Source of the DNA: Micractinium sp. NFX-FRZ
Lineage: Eukaryota; Chlorophyta; Trebouxiophyceae; Chlorellales; Chlorellaceae
Length of the DNA stretch: 64,000 nucleotides
Reading direction: 5' to 3'
NCBI GenBank assembly: GCA_029339195.1
Contig: JAPTJF010000086.1
Location: 1,743 to 65,742 of the forward strand
Both the position numbers and the translations under genes were made by a program. A model generated the notes under the pieces. It was not told the DNA's origin. It searched no databases and saw nothing but the letters and a program-made list of their open reading frames with translations. Shown one piece after another: positions 44,314-54,800 of the stretch (position 1 is the first letter of the stretch; the number at the start of each line of letters is the position of its first letter).

Positions 44314-46342
44314 TCGCCGGCACGAATGCCAAGCGCGAGCCTTTGTGGTAAGCTTACGATCGACGTGTCAAAGTGCAAGCAATGATTCAAGTGTTGATGC
44401 TGTAATCACAACGGCTCAGCGAGCGCAGCACGCCTGGCAGGCGGCGGCAGCAGCAGCGGTGGCATGCAAGTGTGGATCCACACAAGCTCACCATTGCATT
44501 GCTGCACATTGAGTACTTGATCTGGAATGATTCCATGCTAACAAGTTTGATTAAATGCTTCCCTGATGTGAGTGACGCCCCACTGCCTGAAGCAACGGGC
44601 GCTTGCTTTTGGACACTCCAGCCTGTACCTGCTCCAAGCCTGTTCCGACCACGTGTTGCCCCTCACATCACGAGTATGTTACATTTGTACAAGTGCTACA
44701 GGGTGGGCAAAAAAACATGCCCTCCTTGCCGCTCCTGAGCCCGCCCCGCTCTGCCGCCTGCTACCATAGCCGCACGCACCGGCAGGTCGCAGCGACTGCC
44801 AGAAACGTAGCTGTGGCTGCCGCCGAGGCCAGCCCCGCCGACTCGAGGTTGATTGTCGACGCTGAAGCAGCAACAGAAGGAGGGGTGGCAGGGGAGGTAG
44901 GTGCTGTGTGTATTGGGCGCACTGCGGCTTCCAGCCAGCTTCACCGCTTGGAGGCAGCCATACAGGAAACGCTCGAGCCACAAACAGAGCCAGTGGGGGG
45001 GCACGCATGGCCAGCAGCATGCCTTTATACTCAGTCCCTGAGACAAAGCATGGCCCACCTGTAAGGAGGCCTCGAGGCGTGAGTCTGTGCGGTTGCTGCT
45101 GCTGCTGCTGGCTGGGACGCCCGCCGCCAGCGGCGCCGCTGGTTCCAGCGCTGCTCGCCCCCTGCTGCTTTCGCCGGGCTGCTTGCCCACCAGCCGCCAC
45201 GGCGGCGCCGTGTCGCAGCCAGCCGAGCCTGGCCTGACCGCTGCCTGGCTGGAGGGGCGGGGCAGCGGGGAATATGGGGCGACCTAGAGCGGGCATGGCG
45301 TCGATGCGAGTGTCGGGGAAGTCACTTGAGATGGTAGAAGAGAGAAGGAGGTTTCGGAAAGGCTGCTGGGCAGAAGGCTCTAGTAGCCTCTTGGTGCGGC
45401 GTGTCTGCTGGGCTGCCACCGCTTCTGCCGCTGTGCAGGCATGTCTTGCTCCTGCGTTGCCCCTCCATGACAGGAGGGTTCTTCATGCGTGTCCTGCCTC
45501 TGACACCTTGCCAATCCCTTCACTGTGTACTTCTGCCCGGCACGCAATGCGATGGCACTGCCACGGTCAGCCGCATAGCCTTCAAACCAGGACCCGACTA
45601 CGGCTACCAGCGGCTTTGCTCCCTTGCATCCCTATCCAACCCGCTCAGACATGACACTGCCGGCAGTCGCGGCGCACCCGCGTCAGCTGGATCACTTGCT
45701 TGCACTCGCAGCTTGCATCTACTTCCGCCACACCCCCCGGTGGCACATCCCGCATTTCCAATTCCCCTGAGGAAAGGCCATCGGCTGCTCTCTCCGCATC
45801 CTGGCGAGGCTGCCAACCTACTGCTGCGCTGCCTTGCCAAAGAAACTCGCCTTGACCAACAACTGGCTGCAACTGTGCCTAAAATCAGGAGGTGTGGAAG
45901 TGCAGGAGTGCAGGACCAAAAGGGTTGCGGCAACGGAGGGTGCAGCAGGCTCTGTGCGCCGGCGCCGTGGGTGGCTTCAGAGGGTGCTGGCCTGCAGCAA
46001 GTTTCGACAATTCCGGTTGCCGATCTTGCTGCAGGGAACGCACAACCAGGCTCCCCAGGCCCCTGGTACTGTGTGGTGAACTGCTCGACGAGAAGTTAGC
46101 CCCCAGCTGTGCCGCCAGCCTGCCGCCCTGGATGCCCAGGCCCCCTTGCCCACGCCCACCCTGCCCACTTCTCTGCTCCTGCGATCCTGGCTGCCACATT
46201 TGGTTTCGTCTCCAGGCGTCAGCCGGGTTGTTTATAGGCCTGTGCTAGCAGAGTGTTGGCGGCGCCACTCGTGCGCGGTATCGGGCAACATCCCTGCGCG
46301 CCTTCCGGCGCCTTAATCGGAACGCATACACTGCTAGCTGCA
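44314..46342. other. Divergent intergenic region, possible unrecognised gene
   Basis: This is 2 kb between divergent genes. The plus-strand frame at about 44780-45064 (VAATARNVAVAAAEASPADS, later LHRLEAAIQETLEPQ) and the minus-strand frame at about 45872-45645 both look somewhat protein-like. Neither starts with a good ATG nor matches a family. I see no RNA gene or repeat, so a small gene here cannot be excluded. Confidence 0.35.
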
Positions 46343-47229
46343 ATGGACGCGTCTGTGTGGCGGCCGCGAGCTTCAGAATGTGGCATGTCGCTCCGGGCTT
46401 CGCCTGGCCGCGCCATGCTGCCCTCCGCTTGGCTCAGCAGCAGCGCCATCAGCTTTAGAGACATCAGCAGGAGCAGTCGCCCCACGGCGGTGACTGCCCA
46501 GCGCCGCCGCCACGAGCGGCGGCAGGTGCCGCCTGCCGCCTGTGCCGCCGCGCCTCGTGACACTGCGGCTGCTGCCAAGCCTCGACACTTCCTCCGTCCG
46601 GTAGGTGACGCCTTGCTCCTCGTGATGCAGCGCTCTGCACGTCCTGCCTCTCCCTGTTTGCACACCCGACCGCCTTCCAACTTTGCCGGCCTTGCTCCTC
46701 AACCTGAATTGCAGAGCTTGCTGGCCACTGGGTTGAGTGAGCCTTCGGATGTGGTGCAGCACTGCCTAGCGCTCTTCCGCAAGGCTGACCTTGCGGCGCT
46801 ACGGCAGTACCTTCCAGACAGCTACGCGGAAGCTCTATTCTCGCAGCAGCACCAGCAGCAGCAGGCAGCACGAGCGGCAGATGCGGCGGCAGAGGACGGC
46901 AGCAGCAGTTCAAGGGCAGGCAACCCTGCAACCAGCAGCAGTGGCAGAAGCAGCAGCAGCGGAGCCCCAGTGCCACCGCTGCGCGAGCCCTGGCTTGCGG
47001 TGTCGGAGCAGGGGCCGCTGGCGGCGCTGGCGGGGGTGCTAGACGTGGGTGCTCGCCGCGTGCTGCCCGGACACCTGCTGCGCCGCAGCCAAGTGATGAG
47101 CACGCTGCGCCCCGCACCAGATGTCTTCCAGCAGCGCATCTCACTGACCGCCTGCACCGGGGAGACGTCTGTGTTTGACTGGCACCTGCGGTGGCACCCC
47201 TCAGAAATGGAGGATGGCAGCGATGGCGC

Positions 47230-47271
<42 letters not shown>

Positions 47272-48625
47272 CGGGAGCAGCAGCAGCAGCAGCAGCAGCA
47301 GCATCAGCATCAGCAGCAGCAGTGGCAGCCGCAGCGGCAGCAGCAGCAGCAGTGAAAGCGGCAGCAGCGGCAGCGGCAGGTGGGTCATCGAGCTGGTGCG
47401 GCGAGACCCCAGCAGCGACCTGCCGCTCCCCACCACGCCGCACCCAAAGTGAGTGGGTGACGAGGCAGTGGGATGCAGCGCGCTTTGCTGGGTGTGAGCC
47501 AGATGGGTCTGGGCCAGGGGATGCTGCCCTTGGCGGGTGGGGCCAGGCCCTTGACAGGGCGCCCGGGGCAGGACTGGGTACTCGGGGGCAGGATTGTAGT
47601 TTTCAGCTGCTGATCAGGGCAGCATTGTGCTGTCTACCTGCCTGCTGCATCTGGCCAGCCTACACGCGGCCACCGTCCACCCCCACATCTCCCTCTCTTC
47701 GTGCAGGGCGCCCCCCGAGGCTATTGTGCGAGCGCAGCTGGAGGCGCTGCAGCAGGGGGATGTGTTTGGCGCCAGCTGCTTCAGCATGCGGGCGGGGCGG
47801 GGGGTGCACAGCCGCAGGACAAGTGAGTGGCGCTTTGGGGGACGGGAGCAAGCTGGGTGGGTCGGGCAGAGGAGGTTGGTTGGTGGCTGCTTGCTGGAGG
47901 GGCATGAAGTTTGTGTTTGGCAGGCAAGGAGTTGTTGGTAGACAGCTTACATGGCCAGGATACAATTGGAGAGCTCCGGGGAGGATGAAGCTTCACTCTT
48001 GTGCCGCCTCCCCAAACACCCTGCCTGGCCACATGGCCACCTGCCCACTTGCTCCAATGCGCCTCACCTACGAACACCCTGCCCTGACCCTTTACCTGGC
48101 CGCACCTGCAGGCTTGGTATCTCACCATGATGCCCTCAGAACCAAGCTGAGCGAGGAGCCGTACCGCCTGCTGCTGCGGCACGCCGCGGTACAGCTGGGT
48201 GCTGCGGTACTGCCCACGCAGCGCGACATGCTGCAGGTCCGCTGGGGACGAGTGGGCTGGCAAGGGTTTGTGGGCCGGTTGGCACTGAGCGGTGCAGCAA
48301 CACATCCTAGTGGCGTGCTGCCGGCCAGGCCGGCTGCGCCCTGCCATTGTGTGGGAGGCACCGTCGTGCCAGCGCATGGTGCAGGGCCTGCCCGCACCAC
48401 CTAGCTCACATCTTTCCTGCCCTCCCCCTGCCTCTCGACTCACCTTCCTGCTGCCTGTCTGCTCCCCAACCCCCACTGGTGCAGGAGGTTGCTGTGCTGG
48501 CGCCTGACGGCTCGAGCGGGCGTTTCGTGTGGCGCCTCACCATGGCCTCGCACAGCTGCTGGATGGCTTCCGCCATCCTCACAGCAGAGGATGCTGCCGC
48601 GCTGCTGCAGGCGCCACGGCAGTGA
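46343..48625 (+). CDS. DUF4864-type protein 1, with polyQ/polyS insert
   Basis: Exons 46343-46600, 46715-47448, 47707-47822, 48112-48236 and 48485-48625 join in phase to about 457 residues. The C-terminal half carries a DUF4864-like pattern: PPEAIVRAQLEALQQGDVFG, then EEPYRLLLRHAAVQLGAAVL, then VLAPDGSSGRFVWRLTM and SCWMASAI. The N-terminus is a Ser/Arg/Ala-rich transit-like leader, so plastid location is likely. The middle repeats an NTF2-like layout (VVQHCLALFRKADLAALRQY) and holds a polyQ run and a long polyS run (about residues 255-305). It is a paralogue of the gene at 59885, with the same domain order. The 114-base first intron has no stop in frame and could be retained. The molecular function of DUF4864 is unknown. 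Confidence 0.8.
47230..47370 (+). repeat. CAG/AGC trinucleotide run coding polyQ and polyS
   Basis: A (CAG)n run of 13-14 repeats is followed within 10 bases by a long imperfect AGC run. They code Gln then Ser within the DUF4864 protein, and the second DUF4864 protein lacks the long Ser tract. Confidence 0.95.
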
Positions 48626-48667
48626 TCAGTGCAGCACCCCTTGTGCGCAGCTTTAACGGTTTGGGCT

Positions 48668-48672
48668 TGTAA
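48668..48672 (+). terminator. TGTAA polyadenylation motif
   Basis: TGTAA lies 43 bases after the stop of the first DUF4864 gene. Confidence 0.45.
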
Positions 48673-49480
48673 GACAGCGAGTCTTAGTTCAGCAGCACTG
48701 GGGCTGCAGGCACCACGGCAGTGATTTGTATGCACTACAATCGAGCGGCAGCACTGTGGGGATCTGGCTTCGAGGCTGAGCCCGCGTGGGTGGCTGGCTG
48801 CCCTCCTGCTCCACATCCGCGCTTCCTTTGCTTATTCATTCCGCTCTTTCACTTGCATCGGTGGTGCTTGCGTGTATCACTGCTATCTGCTCCTGGTCGT
48901 ATTTGATTGCTCAGCATTTGTTGTTTCAGGGATCGGGCGTGTAAAGCACTCACTCAAAGTGGATGGGCACTCGGGTTGAGCGGTGCGGTTTGCGGAGAGG
49001 GCAGGCGCGTTCGGAGAGTACAGGGCAACTGAGAAAACCGGGCGGCAGGGCAGCGTCCCCTGGCCCTCACATCAAAGTGCAAACATACATAGAACACATA
49101 ATGTACAGACACACACAGGCGGGGCGCACTTCAGTGACGGGATGGGCAGGGTGCTTCAAACTAAATGGGGGGCGATGGTGGTACAGCGGTGCCTGCCAGC
49201 GCTCTTGCTTGGTTGGGTACACAGGCGTGCAGCAGTGCACACGAGGACAGACAGAGATGAAACGTACACTGGAACGGAGAGGGAGGGAGGATGGTGAGGT
49301 CACGGCAAATGATGGATGCATGGCCCAGCCTGGCAGCGCACTAGGCAGGGCACAACAATGCCGGCACGCTCTAGACAGCACACTCTACATCAACAGCTTG
49401 GCTGCTGGACACAAGTTGGAGCGGGTGCCTGGGGTTGGCCCAGCCGGGATGATGTGTGCCCAGGTAGACAGCTTGTCTGA
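48673..49480. other. Convergent intergenic region
   Basis: This 0.8 kb holds the 3' ends of the first DUF4864 gene (+) and the phosphatase-like gene (-). A relatively T-rich patch lies at about 48825-48930. No gene or repeat is seen. Confidence 0.5.
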
Positions 49481-51209
49481 TTATTCCAGCGCATCGTCAC
49501 CCCGGCAGTCGAGTATGTACCTGACTAGGCCAGCGCAGCACACCGCCATGAGCAGGCCCATGCGCTCCCATTCTACCTGCCGCTCCCACCGCTCGCTGCT
49601 GCCACCACTGCCGCTGCCGCTGTCATCGCTGCTCGTGCCGTCAGCGTTGCCACCACTGCTGCCATCCTCGTCGCGGCTGGCAGTCACCCCTCCGCTGCCA
49701 GCCAGCGGGGGGCGCTGGATGCCGGTGGGAAGCATGTAGGCAGGCACCGCCAACGCTCCTGCTGCTGCCGCCGCCGCCATCCCTGCATCTGTTGTGTCGC
49801 TGAGGCTGCTGCTGGAGCTGCCCGCGGCGCCTCCAGTGGCTGCTGCGGCTGCTGCTGCTGCCACCTTTGTGGGGCTTGGGCGCAGCAGTGGCAGCGCCAT
49901 GCGCACCAGTCCGCGCAGCTGCCGATCCATCATGGCGGTACTGCCCTGGCCCAGCAGTACGTCGTCGTCGCAGTACATGAGGAAGTCGGAGAGGCAGCAG
50001 ATGCGGGTGACGTAGGAGCCGGGGGCCGTGGGGCGCGCGTTGGACAGCTCCCGCAGCAGCTCCGCCTGTATGCTGCTGTCCAGGCACACCACCAGCTCAA
50101 ACCTGCAAGGTGAACAGGGGTGGGCAGCACAGCACAGCACAGCACAGGAATGGAAGGCATCCACGGGATGCAAGAAAGCCACACTGCACCGACCAAAAGC
50201 ATATCCAGCACAGGCAGGCAGGGCTGGATTGGCACGCGGCGTGCCGGCGCAGAACACGGCAGTCGGCTGTCTGCACCGCGGCGTGCCGGCGCAGAACACG
50301 GCAGTCGGCTGTCTGCACCGCGGCGTGCCGGCGCAGAACACGGCAGTCAGCTGTCTGCACCGCCAACTTGACATGGCCGCTGCCACACGCGTGCAGAGGC
50401 AGCAGCAAGTGCGGGCTCTGCTGACGTCAGCACAGGGCCCCGCAGCCTGCCCATGTCAGCACCTCGCCGCCAGCAGCACCCAGCTACTCTAGTCCTTACA
50501 ACATTCCACCACGAGCCAGTCACAGCACCCAGCTGTCGCCCCGCACCTGTCTATGTCGTCCTCCTCCCAGCGCTGCCGTGCAGAGGTGAACAGGTGTGGG
50601 CGCACTTTCCAAGAGGAGGCCAGGCTGAACAGGCTGGCCTGCGTGCTCCAGCTGATGTGGCTGCCCGCCTCCGAGTCAATGCCGCACGGGTACGCCTGCA
50701 GCACGCGGCTGCACCCTACCCAGCCAGTCACGCGCTCAAACATGCCCACCGCGAAGCGCGCGCGCACGGTGTCGCTCCTGCGAGCGGACCAGTCAGGTGA
50801 GCGGGCGGGCAAGCCGTCAGCCACGCGGCTGGCATCCGCTGGCGGGCAGGCAGGCGGGCAGGTGGGCGGGCAGGCAGGACAGGCAATCCACAGGCAGACG
50901 GGCGGGCAGGCAGGGCGGGGGTTGGCAGACGACCGCATAGACGCGGTGCGCTTCACAAGAAGCCCTTGACGGCGGCCCGTCGTACCTGTCGACGAAGAGC
51001 AGCTGCTGGAGCGAGCGACGAGTCCAATCTACCGTCGGGAGGTCGCCCGCCGCCTGCACCCGCAGCGCTGCCGCCCGCCGGCGCCGCTGCCGCAGGGCAA
51101 CGCCCCCGCTACAGTGGCCCTGCCGGCACTGCTGCCAATGGACCACGTGAGGCGAACTGGGATGCCGCAGCAGCTGCGGGAGCCGGACAGCCGCGAGGGG
51201 GACCGGCAT
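49481..51209 (-). CDS. Low-molecular-weight protein tyrosine phosphatase-like protein, catalytic Cys missing
   Basis: Three exons in phase (51209-50986, 50777-50547, 50102-49481) give 358 residues with a transit-like leader. The core follows the LMW-PTP layout: strand QLLFVDRSDTVRARFAVGMF in place of VLFVCxGNxCRSP, then LFTSARQRWEEDDIDRFELV, then VCLDSSIQAELLREL. These parallel the family's R..T..D...FD.I..MD segment. Where the P-loop should read CX5R it reads DRSDTVR: the Arg is kept but the nucleophilic Cys is Asp. It is therefore probably a pseudophosphatase. A C-terminal extension (about 130 residues) is Ala/Gly/Ser-rich and low complexity, then ends WERMGLLMAVCCAGLVRYIL. The fold is inferred from spacing and motifs only. 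A 42-bp triple repeat sits in the second intron. Confidence 0.6.
50236..50361. repeat. Three tandem 42-bp repeats in an intron
   Basis: Units start at 50236, 50278 and 50320 (GCGGCGTGCCGGCGCAGAAC...), nearly identical, with one change in the last. They lie inside the second intron of the phosphatase-like gene. On the transcript strand each unit contains GGTGCAGACAGCC, which resembles a 3' splice site. Confidence 0.95.
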
Positions 51210-51808
51210 AGCAGAGAGGGAAGCGGGCAGTGGTGCCTGGGAGGTCTGGCCTGCTGGGAGGGCAGTGTGATCACTTATTTTGGTGGCGTGGGACAGGCCA
51301 GGGCCCACTGCACGCCGGAAACAGGTACGCAGACGTGGCGCCCCAAGAAAAGCTTTCTTGAAATAGGCAGCCTTGCAGGCCTTTCTGAAGCCACGAAAAC
51401 AACCATCAAGCTTACCATTTCCTGCACATCGCCTGGAGACGCTGTGCGCGCCTGGAGACGGACGAGTGCCCAAAAGTGCTGCAGCTGGGAGCAGCCAAGG
51501 GCGCTTGAGCTGGCCCTCCGGGGCTGCTGTTGACGCAGAGGCCCTGCCCGCTTTGAACAGGCATAAGGCAGCTGTGATCGGTCTCTCGCTGGTAGGTGCG
51601 CCCTGCTAGGTGTTCGATCCTCGTGATAGGCAATGCACCGCAGGAGATGGAATTCAGGCGCCAGCCATACTGCCTGCTGCGCTCCTCTTGCCGCCGCCGC
51701 CGCTCCCGCCACCTCCCGCCTGCAGCTGCTACTTGCGCTTGCTGTGTACCTCTGCCACACTGAGTTGTGGCTTTGAACGTTTACAGGTGGTTGGCAGCAT
51801 AAGCAGCC
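51210..51808. promoter_or_regulatory. Divergent promoter, phosphatase-like gene and gamma-tubulin
   Basis: About 600 bases separate two divergent start codons. It contains no conserved frame. A pyrimidine-rich stretch at about 51670-51730 precedes the gamma-tubulin ATG and may be its leader. A small 5' UTR intron ending at TTTACAG (51787) is possible. Confidence 0.4.
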
Positions 51809-54800
51809 ATGCCGCGTGAGATCGTGACGCTTCAAGTGGGCCAGTGCGGCAACCAGGTGCGCGGCAGCTACTCCACAGTGCCCCACCCGCCACCCAACCG
51901 CTGCACCCCACCCGCCGGACCTGCCTGCGTTGCTTGCCTGCTTCTGCCCCTTTTGCATCTTGCCGCCACTGCATCTTGCCTTGCAGCATATCCGCGGTTG
52001 TTGAGCATGCAATATGCGCACATACACGTGGCAGGCGTCGTGCGGGCATTGGCCACGTGCGCCCGCTAGGCTGTACCTCTCTTCACCCATTCCCCCACCG
52101 CCCTCTGTGCGCTGTTCACCCTGCGCTCAGATCGGCACGGAGTTCTGGAAGAAGCTGTGCAACGAGCACGGCATCAACAACGATGGAATAGTGGAGGAGT
52201 ACGCCACGCAGGTGCGGGCGCGACGCTGCGGTGTGGATGAAGTGTGGGCATATATATATATATGTGCATGTGTGTGGGTGACCGCGTGTGAGCATGTACC
52301 GCATGGCTGCTCTGCAGTGCATGTGGCCCCAGTTGATCTATCCGACGGTCCAGCACGTGCTGCTGCGTTCCCCACCAGACATACACGTGTTGCGCAGCCT
52401 GGCGTCCCCATGCCTATGTGCTTTCACTAATCGGTGCCACATTGACACGTTGCGTTTGAACGCAACCGGCGTGCCTGCAGTCTGGCGACCGCAAGGATGT
52501 GTTCTTCTACCAGGCAGATGATGAGCGCTACATCCCGCGCGCCTGCCTCATTGACCTGGAGCCGCGGTGGGTGCAGGGGTTGTGTGAAGCATCTGGGGTG
52601 GCGCATTGCATTGGTGGGCGGGTCAGGGGACGGGTGTGCTGGGATGGGGCAGGGGCTGGGGCTCCTGTCCGATCCTGCCTTTCACTTCTCGCTTCCCGAG
52701 TCCCCCTCCGCCACCCGTCCCTTGCCTCCGCAGCGTCATCAACGGCATCCAGAACAGCGAGATCCGCAACCTGTTCAACCCCGAAAATGTGTTTGTGTCG
52801 GACCACGGCGGCGGTGCGGGCAACAACTGGGCCAGCGGGTACCACCAGGGGGAGGGGGTGCAGGAGGACATTCTGGACATGATTGGTGGGTGCTGGGGCC
52901 GGCTGGTGGTGGTTGTTGTTTGCAAGAGTATTCACCGTGCGGTTGCTGCTGGTGGCAAACCAGGTGCAGGGGGTGCAGGAGGACATACTGGTCATGATTG
53001 GTGGGTGGGTGGAAAGAGGGCGTTGTGGCAGTGGTGAGGTTTTGGGTGGGCACGAGTGGGCGGCGCCATTGTCCCTGGCTGGGGAGGGGGGCGCAGAAGG
53101 ACGCACTGGTCATGGTTGGCGGGTGCTGGTCAAACGGGCCTGCCGGCTGGCCTGCGTGGCCCTCACTGCGGCCGTCTGGTGTGGACCCCGCCCACGCTGC
53201 CTGGCAGAGCGCCTGCCTGCCATGCCGAGCGCAGCTGCAGCGCTGGCAGAGCTTTGACGCAAGGTGTCCAACGTCATGCCAGAGCTTCCGACCAAGGGCA
53301 TCGTGCGCTGCCCTCCCCCGCCGAACCCTTGCAGACCGCGAGGTGGGGTGCAGCGACAGCCTGGAGGGCTTCACGCTGTGCCACTCCATAGCGTAAGCCG
53401 ACTCACCGCACGCTTTCCTCCCCCGCCGAACCCTTGCAGACCGCGAGGTGGGGTACAGCGACAGCCTGGAAGGCTTCACGCTGTGCCACTCCATTGCGGG
53501 CGGCACGGGTTCGGGCATGGGCTCCTGGCTGCTGGAGGCGCTGAACGATCGGTACCCAAAGAAGCTGGTGCAGACGTACAGGTGGGCGTTAACGTTGGGT
53601 GGAGAGGGGATGGTGCAGTAGAGCTCGGGGCTGGGGGCTGGGGCTGAATGACCGGTGGCCAAGGAAGCTGATGCAGGCGTGCAGGTACAGCGTAGCATTA
53701 CATCATGATTAGCCAGCTGGCCCTAGTACAGAGGCAGGTTGCGGGATCTTAACCTCTTGCAGTGCTCAACTCAGTTCCTTCCCTGCTCCACCACGCCTTG
53801 CCCTGCCCCACATCCCTCCTCCCCCCCCGCAGTGTCTTCCCCAACCAGTCCGAATCGTCGGACGTGGTGGTGCAGCCCTACAACTCGCTGCTCACGCTCA
53901 AACGGCTCACGCTCAACGCGGACGCGGGTGAGCCTGAGTGGGCAAGCATTTCCACTTGTGCGCTGTAGGGCTTGGCCATTGGCGAGGAGGGTGGGTGGCA
54001 CGGTGCATGTGCGAGTCCCAGTTGTGCCCCTCCCTGCCCTGTGCGGTCTGCCGCCACGGCCCCTCTGCACGACGCCCTGCCCTGCCCAACTGCCCACGCC
54101 TCTCCCGCACCCGCCCTTCAGTTGTGGTGCTGGACAACACGGCTCTCAACCGCATCGCCACCGAGCGCCTGCACATCAGCAACCCAAGCTTCACGCAGGC
54201 AAGTCGCGTGCATGCCAGGGCCTGAGTGCTGTGATGGGTGCGCCCTGCCAGCCAACCACTGCAGCAGCAGCCACTGCAGGGGCCTACGACTGACTTGAGC
54301 TGTGAAAGTGGTGTGAGCAGGCGTGCCGCCTGGAGACTGCACCCATGTCCTGTCCTACAAAGTACACTGTCAGCCTCAAACATTCCAGTTCTCATTCGCG
54401 TGTGTGCATTTGTGTGCCACCCTGGCGCCAGCAGGTCAACAGCCTGGTGTCCACGGTCATGGCAGCCTCCACCGCCACGCTGCGCTACCCAGGTAGGGCG
54501 CCCTCCCCCTCCCTGCCTTGCGCTGCCTGCCTGCCTGCCATGCCCGCCTGGGCCGCCTGCCGGCCTGTGCGCTACCCAGCTAGGGCGCCCTCCCCCTTCC
54601 TGCCGCCCCCAACCCATGTGATGAGACCTCCCCGTTGGTGAGACTTGCGAGTAGACCCGTCACAAAAGTACCACCAACATGGTCCACCTTTGCTGCATGC
54701 CCATGCTGGCCACCACGCTGACGCGCAGGGTACATGAACAACGACCTGGTGGGTCTGCTGGCCTCCCTCATCCCCGTGCCCCAGTGCCACTTCTTGATGG

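Noticed and set aside
44679..45419. Minus-strand 246-codon frame as a gene
   Set aside because: It starts with GTG, shows no conserved motif and runs through low-complexity CTG and Pro/Leu tracts; left as unassigned.
50236..50361. CRISPR-like array
   Set aside because: Three abutting 42-bp units without unique spacers, inside a nuclear intron; a simple tandem repeat.
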